Assembly: GCF_023159225.1 (NCBI RefSeq)
Contig: NC_063167.1
Span: 73,501,298 to 73,565,297, forward strand
DNA from: Perognathus longimembris pacificus
Lineage: Eukaryota > Chordata > Mammalia > Rodentia > Heteromyidae
DNA: 64,000 bases
Direction: 5' to 3'
Of this stretch, positions 1-9,612 are shown in pieces. Position 1 is the stretch's first letter. Every line of letters begins with the position of its first letter. Both the position numbers and the translations under genes were made by a program. Below the pieces are notes generated by a model that saw only the letters and a list, made by a program, of their open reading frames with translations, was not told the DNA's origin and did no database searches.

Positions 1-188
1 ACTAGTGGAAGAGGAAAAAAAATTCAAACCAACAAATGAGAAAAAATGAAGAGGAACACAAGATGTGTGGAGTTATGGCTCTGGCTCACTGGGGAGTATT
101 TGGGCAACAAGCAGAGAACTCTAAGCTTATTAGTGTCCAGACAACCACCACAAGAACAACCAGCAAGAAACCATCAAAAGGGAAATCA
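1..188 (+). repeat. Unclassified dispersed repeat, copy 1
   Basis: The first ~188 bases match 5168-5354 closely (roughly 80% by eye), both starting ACTAGTGGAA and sharing GAAGAGGAACACAA and GGCTCTGGCT...CTGGGGAGTATTTG. The copies are in the same orientation about 5.2 kb apart and their flanks differ. I do not recognise the family. The left end may lie outside the window. Confidence 0.7.
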
Positions 189-249
189 GTTTATTTTCTT
201 GAATTTCTGTGGTGAATGGGAATTATTGAACAAAGCATTGGATATGCCT

Positions 250-470
250 GTGTTGTGGTCCTAGAACTTGAACTCTGAGCTTGGTTGCTGTCCCTAATCT
301 TTTCTGCGCACAGCTAGAGTTCTCTCTTGAGTCACAACTCCACTTTCTGCTTTTTGGTGATTAACTGGAGATAAGACTGTCACAGAATTTCCTGCTCTTC
401 TAGCAACAATGATCCTCAGATCTCAACCTCCTTACTAGCTACTATTACAGACGAGCTGCCAACACTTGGC
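250..470 (-). mobile_element. B1-like/Geo dimeric SINE (old copy)
   Basis: Read on the minus strand it has a 7SL/B1-like left half, the ATCTCCAGTTAATCACC linker and a right half ending in TTCAAGTTCT near 250. It is diverged and no clear target-site duplication is seen. Confidence 0.7.
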
Positions 471-879
471 AACCATTTTTTCTCTTGAGAATCCAGTTTC
501 CAACCTATGCTTCACCTGTGTGAATCACATCCATTTAGATGAAGTTTCAGGAGCAAAAGAAAGTTCCATGTACTGTGGGGTCCCTTTCAGTCCATACACC
601 TAAAGAACAGTGTTACCCACTCCTAACTTGGTGACTAGAGAGCAAACACAATTCATACCACATAGTTTATTCCCTTGACTAGATGCTGCTTTTTCAGTTT
701 AGGATGTTCTACATTTCCAATAGAAACTTGATTAGAGCAGTTCTGTTATGTAGCACTGAAGATTACTTTTTGGTCTAGTATTGTGGTACCTGTAGGAGAC
801 AGCTCAGGTAGTTCACGGAAGCTATCCTTATGAAACAGGAGAGCTATCCTTATCCATTGCCAGACCAAGCATCTCTATC
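471..879. other. No feature recognised
   Basis: Non-repetitive AT-rich sequence with no convincing reading frame, RNA gene or repeat. Confidence 0.5.
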
Positions 880-1015
880 CTTTATTTATTTATTGTAAAG
901 GCATGTCCAGAGGGTTTACAGTTACATAGGTCAGGTATTGAGCACATTTCTTTTTGAAGTTTCACCTCTGCCCTCCTTTTCTCCCTCTCTATCCCTTTAG
1001 AAACATTTCATTTTA
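880..1015 (-). mobile_element. L1 3'UTR fragment (antisense)
   Basis: The stretch TTATTGTAAAGGCATGTCCAGAGGGTTTACAGTTACATAGG, followed by a CT-rich run, recurs in similar form near 5940, 24525, 31520 and 61085. It corresponds to the reverse complement of the L1 3'UTR end seen at 29340-29460, so this is a short 3' remnant of an older L1. Confidence 0.65.
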
Positions 1016-1480
1016 GAAACATGTCTCTTGACATGTGTATACTGAGTAAACAAGGTTGGCATTGTTAGAATGACGTCTTTTTCCTGGACAGGCATTGAGG
1101 AACAATATGTATCAAAGGTTTGTAAAACAAACACAACAAGAAAACCTAGAAATGGGGGAAAAAAAGAAGAAACAAGAGCACCTAGGCATCAGGGAGAGAG
1201 AAGAGTAGGGCGAGGAAAGATGGGGTGGAGGCAAATATCAGTTACAGCAGAAGTGAAAGTTCTAGGGTCAGGAGAACTGACTCATTTTGTCTTCGGAGGC
1301 AAATGGCTAGAAGTGTTTGGTATTGAGAGAAGCCAACAGGACATAGGCTCATGGCACCTGGGTTCCTTCATTCCTGGAGCTTTCCTCAAGGTATTCTCCC
1401 AGGCTGGCTCTGTGTCAGTAATAATACTCCAAAAGAAAGGACCTTTCCATGCAGTGCTGTGGGACAGCCCACTTCCTTGT
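1016..1480. other. No feature recognised
   Basis: Contains a 139-codon open frame (1070-1489) with low-complexity Lys/Arg/Gly-rich composition. It resembles no family I know and runs into a SINE target-site duplication, so I do not call it a gene. Confidence 0.5.
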
Positions 1481-1495
1481 CCAAATTAGACAATT

Positions 1496-1696
1496 TATTT
1501 TATTTTATTTTTTTGCCAGTGCTGGGGCTTGGGACTCAGGGCTTGAGCACTGTCCCTGGCTTCTTTTTGCTCAAGGCTAGCACTCTACCACTTGAGCCAC
1601 AGCGCCACTTCTGGCTTTTTCTATATATGTGGTGCTGAGGAATTGAACCCATGTATATGAGGCAAGCACTCTACCACTAGGCCATATTCCCAGCCC
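1496..1696 (-). mobile_element. IDL-Geo SINE with target-site duplication
   Basis: On the minus strand it runs from GGGGCTGGGAATATGGCC (A box) through a B-box region, then the right monomer to an A-rich tail at 1496. CAAATTAGACAATT flanks it at about 1482-1495 and 1698-1711, marking an L1-mediated insertion. Confidence 0.92.
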
Positions 1697-1738
1697 CCAA
1701 ATTAGACAATTCTTCTAAGACTGAGCTCTACCCTTTGC

Positions 1739-1740
<2 letters not shown>

Positions 1741-1785
<45 letters not shown>

Positions 1786-2066
1786 AGTTGTGAGGCTTGA
1801 ACTCTGGGCCTAGGTGCTGTACCTGAGCTCTTCTGCTCAAGGCTAGCACTCTACCACTTGAGCCATGACTCCACTTCCAGTTTTCTTGTGGTTCATTGTT
1901 TTTTTTGCCAGTCCTGGGTCTTGAACTCAGGGCCTGAGCACTGTCCCTGGCTTCTTTTTGCTCAAAGCTAGCACTCTACCACTTGAGCCACAACGCCACT
2001 TCTAGCGAACCCAGGGCTTCATGTATGCAAGGCAAACACTCTACCACTAAGCCATATCCCCAGCCC
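1741..2066 (-). mobile_element. Composite trimeric SINE (IDL-Geo plus a second Geo monomer and CA tail)
   Basis: Minus-strand order is an IDL left monomer (with internal deletion), a Geo right monomer, a short A-run, a second right-type monomer and a (CA)n tail, seen as (TG)n at 1741-1784 on the plus strand. One 15-bp duplication, CTCTACCCTTTGCTT, flanks the whole unit at 1726-1740 and 2067-2081, so the pieces appear to have inserted together. Confidence 0.85.
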
Positions 2067-2081
2067 CTCTACCCTTTGCTT

Positions 2082-2575
2082 TACATCTTTGAAACAAGGT
2101 AGGTTTACATAGCTCCTGTTGTCTCAGAAATTCCTGTTACTCAGTATGAGCTGGTGCTGGCAGGGTAAAATTCACCAAACCTGAGCCCACTTGATAGAGA
2201 AACCTCACCATGTATTATACAGTCACTTAACTTCCTAAAAAATAGCAGAGCGAAGAAATTTAAAAAAAAAAAAGAAATCCAACCTGAAAGTCAGAATTAT
2301 TCCAGCTGTGAACAAGTTCCACCTGGGTAGAGGTTGGCCCTGGGTAAGCAGCATGGAGCCACAGCAGCTACCAGGAAGTTGCAGAAAGAGCAGTGGTGGA
2401 GTTTGCTATTCACATTACTTTTTTCAAAGGTGGGGCCAGAGGGAAAAGTAAACCAATCAACAGCCTATCCTATCCACCTCCCACCCTGCCCAGAGGAAAA
2501 ACAAGGTGGCTAGTGGGGTTGCTTTCCAGGCTTTTCAATACAGGGATACCAGTGATGCAGGTAAATAGGAATATG
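2082..2575. other. No feature recognised
   Basis: Unique-looking sequence up to the solo LTR. No exon, RNA gene or repeat is supported. Confidence 0.5.
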
Positions 2576-2579
2576 GATG

Positions 2580-2997
2580 TGTTATGCCAAGTCGTGAAAC
2601 GACCACCAAGAAGGCCACCGAGACTCAGACATTCCGAAATGCAAAAGCCAGGCTTTATTCAGGCGAGCTGCAACTCGGGCCTCGTCCTACCCACCGACAC
2701 AGCGGAGGTTAGGAGGAAGCCCCGAGCTGCGATTGCACAGGGCTTATAAAGGCAAAAAACAAAGTTACAGCCATCAGGTGTTCAAGCAAGCGAGATTAGG
2801 ACACAGGTACAAATCTGGGCTCAAGGCACTCTGGGGGCAGTTAGAGTTAAGCATTCCCAGTGGTTAGAGTTCTCAACCGGCTGGGCCCTAATAAGCTTGT
2901 CCTGAGTTTGCTTACAGGGCCTGCTTATCTCAGGTTCACGTGGTAAAGTGGGGTTCGTGTGGTAAAGTGGGGCCTGACTTCAAAGTCTGGCTCTTCA
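2580..2997 (-). mobile_element. Solo LTR of a gammaretrovirus-like ERV
   Basis: A 418-bp element with TG...CA ends and a perfect 4-bp target duplication GATG at 2576-2579 and 2998-3001. In minus orientation it carries a TATA box (TTTATAA, about 2744-2750) and a polyadenylation signal (AATAAA, plus-strand TTTATT at 2654-2659). Its R/U5 and distal U3 match the 308-bp LTRs of the provirus at 12240-14396, but U3 holds roughly 110 extra bases. A solo LTR arises by recombination between the two LTRs of a provirus. Confidence 0.9.
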
Positions 2998-3312
2998 GAT
3001 GCAGGTATAGTTTCATGAGAAAAGCATATGTAGCTGCTCCCTTCCGCTTCTGGTGTCCCTTACAGCCATGGCCGCCGCCGCCACCGGCGGCGCTGGGGAG
3101 CCTGTGTCCGTGGACGAGCTGCTCCCCGAGCTGCTCCCGAGCGACGAGCTAGACGAGACCCTGTCGGAGAGACTCTGGGGTCTGACGGAGATGTTCCCAG
3201 AGAGGATCCAGTCCACGGCCGGAGCCACCTTTGATCTCTCCCTCTTCGTGGCTCAGAAAATGTACAGGTTTTCCAGGGCAGCCTTGTGGATTGGGACCAC
3301 CTCCTTTTTGAT

Positions 3313-4049
3313 TGTAATAGGGAGGCCAGATCTGCCCAGTGCCATCAACAGCTGTGGAGGGACTTCAGGTTGACTCCAGCTCAGATAAGAGCAAAAGCCA
3401 ACTCCATCTCCACTAAGCCCCACCCTATTCAGGGAAGCTCCCCTTTACTATGTAGATTGACTACCTGAGGCCTGGGAGCTTCAAGAGAACCTGTGTCCTC
3501 TTTATTATGATAAGTTATGTAGATTAACCACCTGAGGCCTGGGAGCTTCAAGGGAACCCCTATGAGTAGGCATATCCGCCTGCATCATGTGAGCCCCGCC
3601 AAATCCATGCGTCAATTCTAACTAGAATGATAGGTTAGTTCAAATAAATATTATGAGACAGACTGTAACTCTATTGGCCACCTGCGTGCGGCCTAGCATG
3701 CTCTGTAAGTATTGTATCTTCATTGGTCACCGGCGTGTGACAAGTTTGTCTGTGATGTTTGCCTTATAACCAGGCTGGAAGGCCACACGGACACACGCGG
3801 TCCCAGCTCCCGAGTCTGGGCTGCAACACGTGCGGGCGGCTCCAGCTCCCGAGTCTGGGCCCTGACCTTGCACTCGTGGTCGGCAGTTTCAGCTCCCGGG
3901 TCCGGGCTGCCCCCAAGGCCGGTCAGTTCACTTTTTGTTCACTTTTTACTTCCCCAATAAAACTGTCTTTTTGTCATCTTGTAGCTGGAGACTGTGGTGG
4001 ACTCTTGGGGGGACCCCGTTTCATTGTAGTGAACCCCCACTCTACTTCA
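3313..4049 (+). mobile_element. Solo LTR inserted in the TOMM22 retrocopy
   Basis: A 737-bp element, TGTAATAGGG...CTACTTCA, lies between the two halves of the TOMM22 membrane-segment codons. The flanks TTGAT (3308-3312) and ATGAT (4050-4054) look like a 5-bp target duplication with one substitution. Plus-strand signals are inverted CCAAT motifs near 3673 and 3722, a TATA-like TTATAA near 3764 and AATAAA at 3956-3961. U3 holds a 67-bp-period direct repeat (starts 3449 and 3516), and R holds three copies of a CAGCTCCCGAGTCTGGGC-like motif (about 3804, 3843, 3890). I cannot assign the family; it differs from the LTRs at 2580 and 12240. Confidence 0.85.
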
Positions 4050-4749
4050 ATGATCCTGGTTCTTCCTGTTGTCTTTGAGACAGAAAAATTGCAAATGGAG
4101 CAACAGCAGCAGCTCCAGCAGCAGCTCCAGCAGCGGCAGATACTTCTAGGACCTAATACAGGGGCTGTCAGGAGGAATGCCAGGAGCCCTACCTTTACTT
4201 CCTGGAAAAATCTAGATTGTTATATTTGAGAAGTCTAGGTGGGAGAACTTTGAGATTCAGTTGTGTTTGAACTGCTGATTATTTGGATTTCTTTTTCCTT
4301 CTTTTAAATTTTGGCACGATGATCTATCCAAACCTGATGGGGAAAATTCTCCAGATCTCCTTGTCTCAAGAAAAGACTCCCAACCTGCAACTATACCCTC
4401 CACGCTGTCCTCATTCTGATACCACAGTGCAGCCATGTGGATGGTTACTCCAGCACTGGCTCTCATCCCTTCAGTAAATTGCTCTCCTTATTCCCACTGT
4501 GGGGTAGAAACTAAGGCCAGTGGGAGAGCCCCACCCCTGGCTTTTTTTTTTTTTTAAGATGGAGATGTTGGGGATGAACATGCACACCATACAAAACTGA
4601 CGAAATGCATTGAAGCAGTAGTACACAGCAGCCCCCAGGGATCTGCTGGAGAGGCGCAAGGCTTGCTGAAGCCTTAGCCATAGATGGGGATGGGGACTGT
4701 GGAGGACAGAGTAGGAGCTCATTTCCTCCATACATTTTGGCTGTTAGAC

Positions 4750-4751
<2 letters not shown>

Positions 4752-4801
<50 letters not shown>
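4752..4801 (+). repeat. (TG)n microsatellite
   Basis: About 24 TG units inside the 3'UTR part of the TOMM22 retrocopy. Confidence 0.97.
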
Positions 4802-5167
4802 TGTCTGTATGTTTAAAAAAAAGTCAGTGCTCACTTTTTGTATTTAAATATTTAAAAAAATGATTCCACACACACAAAAAAAGCATATGTATGTTTGCCA
4901 GTCTATTTCTCTCTGCACCTCACTTGTCTCCGCCCAGGAAAAGCCAATCTTGTGTGGGGCACCCTGACTGTGGTCTGGTCTGGCCTCAGGGCATGCAGTG
5001 GCCTGGGGCAACACTATATTCTCATACCCAAAGTCTTCCTGCAGTGCAAGCAGAGATTTCTCTAAAGGATTCTCCATAGGCTCTTCTTCCCTCCTGGACC
5101 AGAAACACTAAGTTTGTAAGATCCAGGGCAACTTAGTACCTAACCATCTGGAATTTTACATCTAAAA

Positions 5168-5354
5168 ACTAGTGGAAAAGGAGAAAAAATTCAAACCAAC
5201 AAAGGAGAACAAAATGAAGAGGAACACAACATGGGTGGAGATATGGCTCTGGCTTGCTGGGGAGTATTTGAGTGACAAGTAGAGAGGCTTTGATCTCATT
5301 CTGCAGACAGCAACCACAGTGAACAAGAACTAAAACAACCACAATGAAAAACAA
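5168..5354 (+). repeat. Unclassified dispersed repeat, copy 2
   Basis: Second copy of the repeat at 1-188, starting ACTAGTGGAAAAGGAG. It ends where a SINE begins at about 5355. Confidence 0.7.
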
Positions 5355-5560
5355 CACTAAGCCAGACCCTATGGCTCACACCTGTTATCCTATCTACTCA
5401 GGACGCTGAGATCTGGGGTTTGTTATTCAAAGCAATTCTGGGCAGGAAATTCTGTGAGATTTTTATCTCCAATAAACCTCCTCTCTGAATATTTGGGAAG
5501 TGGTGCTGTGGCTCAGGTGGTAGAACAATAGCCTTGAGAGAATGAAGTTTAAGTTTGATG
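5355..5560 (+). mobile_element. B1-like/Geo SINE
   Basis: TATGGCTCACACCTGTTATCC...GGACGCTGAGATCTG is the 7SL-like left half. ATTTTTATCTCCAATAAACC and GTGCTGTGGCTCAGGTGGTAG mark the linker and right half. The 3' part is degraded. Confidence 0.8.
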
Positions 5561-5671
5561 ATTCCTTACTGATTTTAAAGTCTGATTAAAATGTAACTGT
5601 TGAAATGTAGCATGGAAACCTTTCTTACCATTCTATTACATTCTCTGTCACCCTTCAAAATGTTTTATTTA

Positions 5672-5900
5672 TTTTTGCTGGCCCTGGGGCTTGAACGCAG
5701 GGCATAGGCAGTGAGTCTGAACTCTTTACTCAAGGCTAATGCTCTACCACTCTGAGCCACAGCACTACTTCTGATTTTTTGGTGGTTAATTGGAGAAAGA
5801 GTCTAATGGACTTTCCCACCTGGGCTAGCTTGAAGCATGATCCTCAGATTTCAGCCTCCTGAGTAGCTCATATTACAGGCATGAGCCACCACAGCCTGGC
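5672..5900 (-). mobile_element. B1-like/Geo SINE
   Basis: Full dimer on the minus strand: GCTCATGCCTGTAATATGAG (left) to CTGCGTTCAAGCCCCAGG (right monomer B-box region), with an A-rich tail near 5672. Confidence 0.85.
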
Positions 5901-5929
5901 CAAATGTATTTTCTTCTTTGTTTCAATAT

Positions 5930-6770
5930 CAAAACAATGTTTTTGTTCCTTTTTTACTGTCAAGATGATGTACAGAGGGTTAGTTACATACTTAAGGTAG
6001 TGAATACACATACATTCCTTGTCATACCTGTTATCCCCTTTCTCATTTTTCTCCCTCTTTCCCTCCCCCTTGCCCCTCACCCCACCTCCTTGCTTTCTTC
6101 ATTATTTTTTCAAAAACAAGCAAACAAACAAAAAATCTTATCCTTAATGTACATTGTTACTCTAGTCTACAATGCTTATGTCTTCTATGATTACTAACTG
6201 TAAAACAATACCTTCCAGATCAGGTGATATATACATATACATCTCTTTTCTTTTGCTTAATGTAATCTGTTCCTTCTTTTTCTCTAATTTTCCCCCCTCC
6301 CTGCTGCCCTTGAGTTGCTTAGTTTGTTCTCATCAGTGCCCATTGCAGTTGTTGGGCCCTTTCTACTGTATTTCTCCTCCCATTTTCCATTCATTCTGTG
6401 CTCTCCTCCCAGCTTCCCTCAGATTGCATCTGTGTACATCTTGTGTGAGGTAAAGGGTATGGGATCCTTTAGTTTCTCTAAGATTGATTATGAAGAAGTC
6501 TTTTGCTTCCTTATCTTTGGTGTTCTTTACAGCCTGGATATTAAATTATGTACATATGATTTAGTGTTTGTGTTTCACTTTTGGGTGCCTTTCTCCCAAG
6601 GCTGATCCTTTTTTTTTTTTTTTAATCTCCCTGTGAAATGGTACATTGGGTCCTGCTTTCTTTGTGGTGTCTCTTTGTTATTTATTCCTAACATCCACAT
6701 ATCAGGGAGACCATGCACCCTTGCTCCCTATGTTCTAGGCTTGTTTCGCTCAACATTATTTGTGAAACAC
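5930..6770 (-). mobile_element. Old 5'-truncated L1 3' end (antisense)
   Basis: CATATCAGGGAGACCATGCACC...CTCAACATTATTTGTG (about 6698-6763) is the reverse complement of the ORF2 C-terminus coding block also seen at 24728-24796 and 28944-29020. The sequence down to ~5935 is a longer, diverged 3'UTR ending in the GATGTACAGAGGGTTA motif. It belongs to an older subfamily than the L1 at 21.66 kb. Confidence 0.75.
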
Positions 6771-6847
6771 TATTTTAATTGTTAAGTTGTAATAATGAAC
6801 TGAAACCTTCATAATATAATGATCTCACCTGTAATGTTTTTACAGAT

Positions 6848-7057
6848 TTTTTTTTTTTTTTTTTTTTTTGGCCAGTCCTGGGCCTTGGACTCAGGGCCTG
6901 AGAACTGTCCCTGGCTTCTTCCCGCTCAAGATTAGCACTCGTGAGCCACAGCGCCGCTTCTGGCCGTTTTTTCTGTATATGTGGTGCTGGGGAATCGAAC
7001 CTAGGGCCTCGTGTATCCGAGGCAGGCACTCTTGCCACTAGGCTATATCCCCAGCCC
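6848..7057 (-). mobile_element. IDL-Geo SINE with target-site duplication
   Basis: T23-type A-tail at 6848, right monomer, then left IDL ending at GGGCTGGGGATATAGCC. GTTTTTACAGATT flanks both sides (about 6836-6848 and 7058-7070). Confidence 0.93.
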
Positions 7058-7318
7058 TGTTTTTACAGATTTTATATCAGTGTATTTTACAAATATAATC
7101 ATCCAAAAATATAGAGTTGTGTTTCTATCTTCTGCTTCACTGAGGCTCTGTCTTTGTGAATCGTCTCATATTTGGGTGAGGTGTAGGCTTTTAAAGGAAA
7201 TTAAAGGCTCTAAGAATCTGGGGTATGACTCAATGTGAAGTGTTTTTCGAATTATTAAATTCTGATGGAGTGCCACAATCAAAAGTAGATGAAACTTTCA
7301 TATGAAAATCAGCATCGT

Positions 7319-7548
7319 GGTGGGTGGAAATACAGCCTAGTGGTAGAGCACTTACCTCGCATACATGAAACTCTAGGTTTAATTCCTCATCACCACATAT
7401 ATAAAAAAAGCTAGAAGTGGCACTGTGGCTCAAGAGGTAGAGTGCTAGTCTTGAGCAAAAAGAAGCCAGGGACAGTGCTCAGGCCCTGAGTCCAAGCCCC
7501 AGGACAAAAAAAAAAAAAAAAAAAAGAAAGAAAGAAAGAAAGAAAAAG
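7319..7548 (+). mobile_element. IDL-Geo SINE with target-site duplication
   Basis: IDL monomer with CCTAGTGGTAGAGCACTTACC (A box), right monomer, poly-A then (GAAA)n tail. AAATCAGCATCGT repeats at 7306-7318 and 7549-7561. Confidence 0.93.
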
Positions 7549-7710
7549 AAATCAGCATCGTTCTGCACTGTGGAGAACTCAGGTGATTCCAATAAAGGGA
7601 AATTAGGAAGTGAGTGCCCACAGGGAATCCACACACAAGCCCACAGCATTCACAGCCACCTGCCCTGATAAATATTCAGAGTGACTCAGTGGGCAGAGTC
7701 TTGCTTAGTG

Positions 7711-7913
7711 TTTTTTTTTTTTTTGGCTAGTCTTGGGGCTTGGACTCAGGGCCTGAGCACTGTCCCTGGCTTCTTTTTGCTCAAGGCTAGCACTCTACCA
7801 CTTGAGCCACAGCGCCACCTCTGGCTTTTTCTGTTTGTGTGGTGCTGAGGAATTAAACCCAGGGCTTCACGCATGCTAGGCAAACACTCTACCTTTAAGT
7901 CACATTGCCAGCC
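7711..7913 (-). mobile_element. IDL-Geo SINE
   Basis: T-run at 7711, then CTAGTCTTGGGGCTTGGACTC (right monomer) and the left monomer ending in GGCTGGCAATGTGAC on the minus strand. The likely short target duplication is TTAGTG. Confidence 0.9.
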
Positions 7914-8682
7914 TTTAGTGGTGGGTTTTGAATAAGCTCTAGATACTTCCAAGTTCTTCCTACCAGGCTTTGAAGTTGTTTTTTTTTAAATTAAGAATGA
8001 TTATACCAAAAAAAAGAATGATTGCACCAAAAATCAGCACTACTGAGACAGGAAAATATAGACGCTCGAGCTATAGTTGGATGAACTTTTACTTATAATG
8101 AAATTAATTGTAAATCGATATTTTCAGTCCAATAAATATAGGCCTTGTAGAAATGCAAGTGATTGGCGGTTTTCACAGCCACAATTGTCAAGTTTCTTCC
8201 TCTCAGGTCAGAGCACTGCTGAGAAGATGCAGAGTTTCAAAGATATAATCATTTTGACACCACCACAGGTGACATTTTAGATGCATTAAATTAGAGTCCA
8301 AAATGATGGTATATTAACTCAATTCCCTAACAGGGTCATATGATCACTTTCTGTGTCAGTGACCTCAGATCCTCTGTAGGGACAGTGACCCTTTGCAGGA
8401 TTCCATGTGGCAGTGGCTGTGTGTCTCTTCCCAGAAATCTCTGGGACCCTAGCTTTAGACAGGCTTAAAATTGGGGAGCATCTGGAATTCCTCAGGCACA
8501 GTCTGTATCTCTCAGTCCTCCAGGTCTCAGTGCCAGGATGCCCTTCTAAGTCAGCTGTCACTTTGATGCTGCAGAAAAGACAAATACTTTAGTTATTCAT
8601 TGATACTTGCTCAACATCCAATGAAAACACAAATCCTTCAAAGAGACATGAACCATATTACTATAAAATTAAGAGGAAAGTT
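7914..8682. other. No feature recognised
   Basis: Unique-looking sequence. Short overlapping open frames near 8319-8592 on both strands show no family resemblance. Confidence 0.5.
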
Positions 8683-8785
8683 GAGTGTTGGTGGCTCATG
8701 CCTGTAATTCTAGCTAATTGGGAGGCTAAAATCTGAGAGCTGTGGTTCAAAGCCAGCCTTGGCTGGAAAGTCTGTGAGATTCTTT

Positions 8786-9411
8786 CTTTCTCTCTCTCTG
8801 TCTTTCTTTCTTTTGTTCCCTCCCTCCCTCCCTCCCTCCCTCCCTTCCTTCCTGTTAGGTTTTTAAAGTAGGTAGCCGGTAAAGGAGAACGGCACGCGGT
8901 ATTCAGGCAGGAGAGAACGTTTATTACCGAACTGCTGGCCTGTGGCCAAGATGATCCATGGCCGGAGAGAAGGGAGAGAGAGAGAGAGCGACCCCCACCC
9001 AGCCCTGCTTTATTTAGGGCAGGGGCAAGGGGTGTGGCCAGGTGGATTAGGAGGTGACCTCAGGGAAAGAGGAGGTAACTGCCTCCAGGTCTGCTGGTTA
9101 CCCAGGTAACTGGGTGGAGACTTAATGAGGTGGGGGCATCTGCATGTAGCCCTCAGGGAGAGGACCTAACACTTCCCTCCTTCTTTTCCTGGTTATGGAG
9201 CTTGAACTCAGGGTCTAGGTGCTGTCCCTGAGCTCTTTTTGCTCAAGCCCACTACTCTTTCACTTTGAGACACAGTACCACTTCTGGTTTTCTGGTGGTT
9301 AATTGGAGATAAGGGTCTCATGGACTTCCCTGCTCAGGCTGACTTTGAACCATGATCCTTAGATCTCAGTCTCCTGAGTAATATTATGGACGAGCCACTG
9401 GTGTCCAGCTC
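8786..9411 (-). mobile_element. Inner B1-like/Geo SINE (minus), itself split by an LTR
   Basis: The body is at about 9186-9411 on the minus strand. Its (GGGA/AAGG)n-type tail reads as a TCCC/TTCC tract at 8786-8852, and the LTR at 8853-9171 lies within that tail. Confidence 0.82.
8853..9171 (-). mobile_element. Solo LTR in a SINE tail
   Basis: 319 bp with inverted termini TGTTAGGT...ACCTAACA and CTTCC on both sides (8848-8852, 9172-9176). The duplication is weakly informative because the host tract is TC-rich. On the minus strand a TATA-like CTAAATAAAG is followed by GGTAATAAACG (poly-A signal), setting the orientation. Length and the 5-6 bp duplication suggest a class II (ERVK-like) LTR, unconfirmed. 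Confidence 0.8.
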
Positions 9412-9540
9412 TGTGAGACTCTTATCTCCCACTAACTATCAAAAGCTAGAAATGGAGCAGTGGCTCAAAGTGGTAGAGTGCTAGCCTTGAGCACAAAAGC
9501 TCAGGGACGGTGCCCAGGCCTTGAGTTCTAGCCCCAGGAC

Positions 9541-9541
9541 T

Positions 9542-9577
<36 letters not shown>

Positions 9578-9612
9578 TGCACGCACATACACACCTACAC
9601 ACACACACACAA
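9541..9612 (+). repeat. (TG)n/(CA)n alternating purine-pyrimidine tract
   Basis: TG repeat followed by GCGCGTGCACGCACATAC and a CA repeat. It is derived from the SINE tail and is a potential Z-DNA-forming sequence. Confidence 0.9.

Larger units (their letters stand above)
3033..4878 (+). pseudogene. TOMM22: TOMM22 processed retropseudogene, interrupted by a solo LTR
   Basis: Intronless retrocopy of the mRNA for TOM22, the central receptor of the mitochondrial outer-membrane translocase. The ATG is at 3068. The frame shows the conserved core ELDETLSERLWGLTEMFPER, then FDLSLFVAQKMYRFSRAALW and the start of the membrane segment. It resumes after the LTR at about 4050 with ILVLPVVFETEKLQMEQQQQ, a Gln-rich stretch and a tail ending at TAG near 4210. 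The 3'UTR runs to an A-rich end near 4878 and contains a TG repeat. The 13-bp direct repeat AAAAGCATATGTA (3020-3032 and 4879-4891) marks L1-mediated insertion. Damage: most of the N-terminal acidic segment is missing, one extra G after the QILLGPNT coding region (GGGG at about 4161) shifts the frame, and a 737-bp LTR splits the membrane segment. It cannot encode a working protein. Family identity is from recall of the conserved protein. Confidence 0.95.
8683..9541 (+). mobile_element. B1-like/Geo SINE split by a nested insertion
   Basis: The left part (8683-8785) stops inside CTGTGAGATTCTT. The right part resumes at ~9412 with CTGTGAGACTCTTATCTCCC and continues to the (TG)n tail. The shared TCTGTGAGA(T/C)TCTT is the target duplication of the SINE inserted between them. 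Confidence 0.87.

Noticed and set aside
1070..1489. 139-codon forward open frame
   Set aside because: Low-complexity composition, no family resemblance, no exon context, and it overlaps a SINE target duplication.
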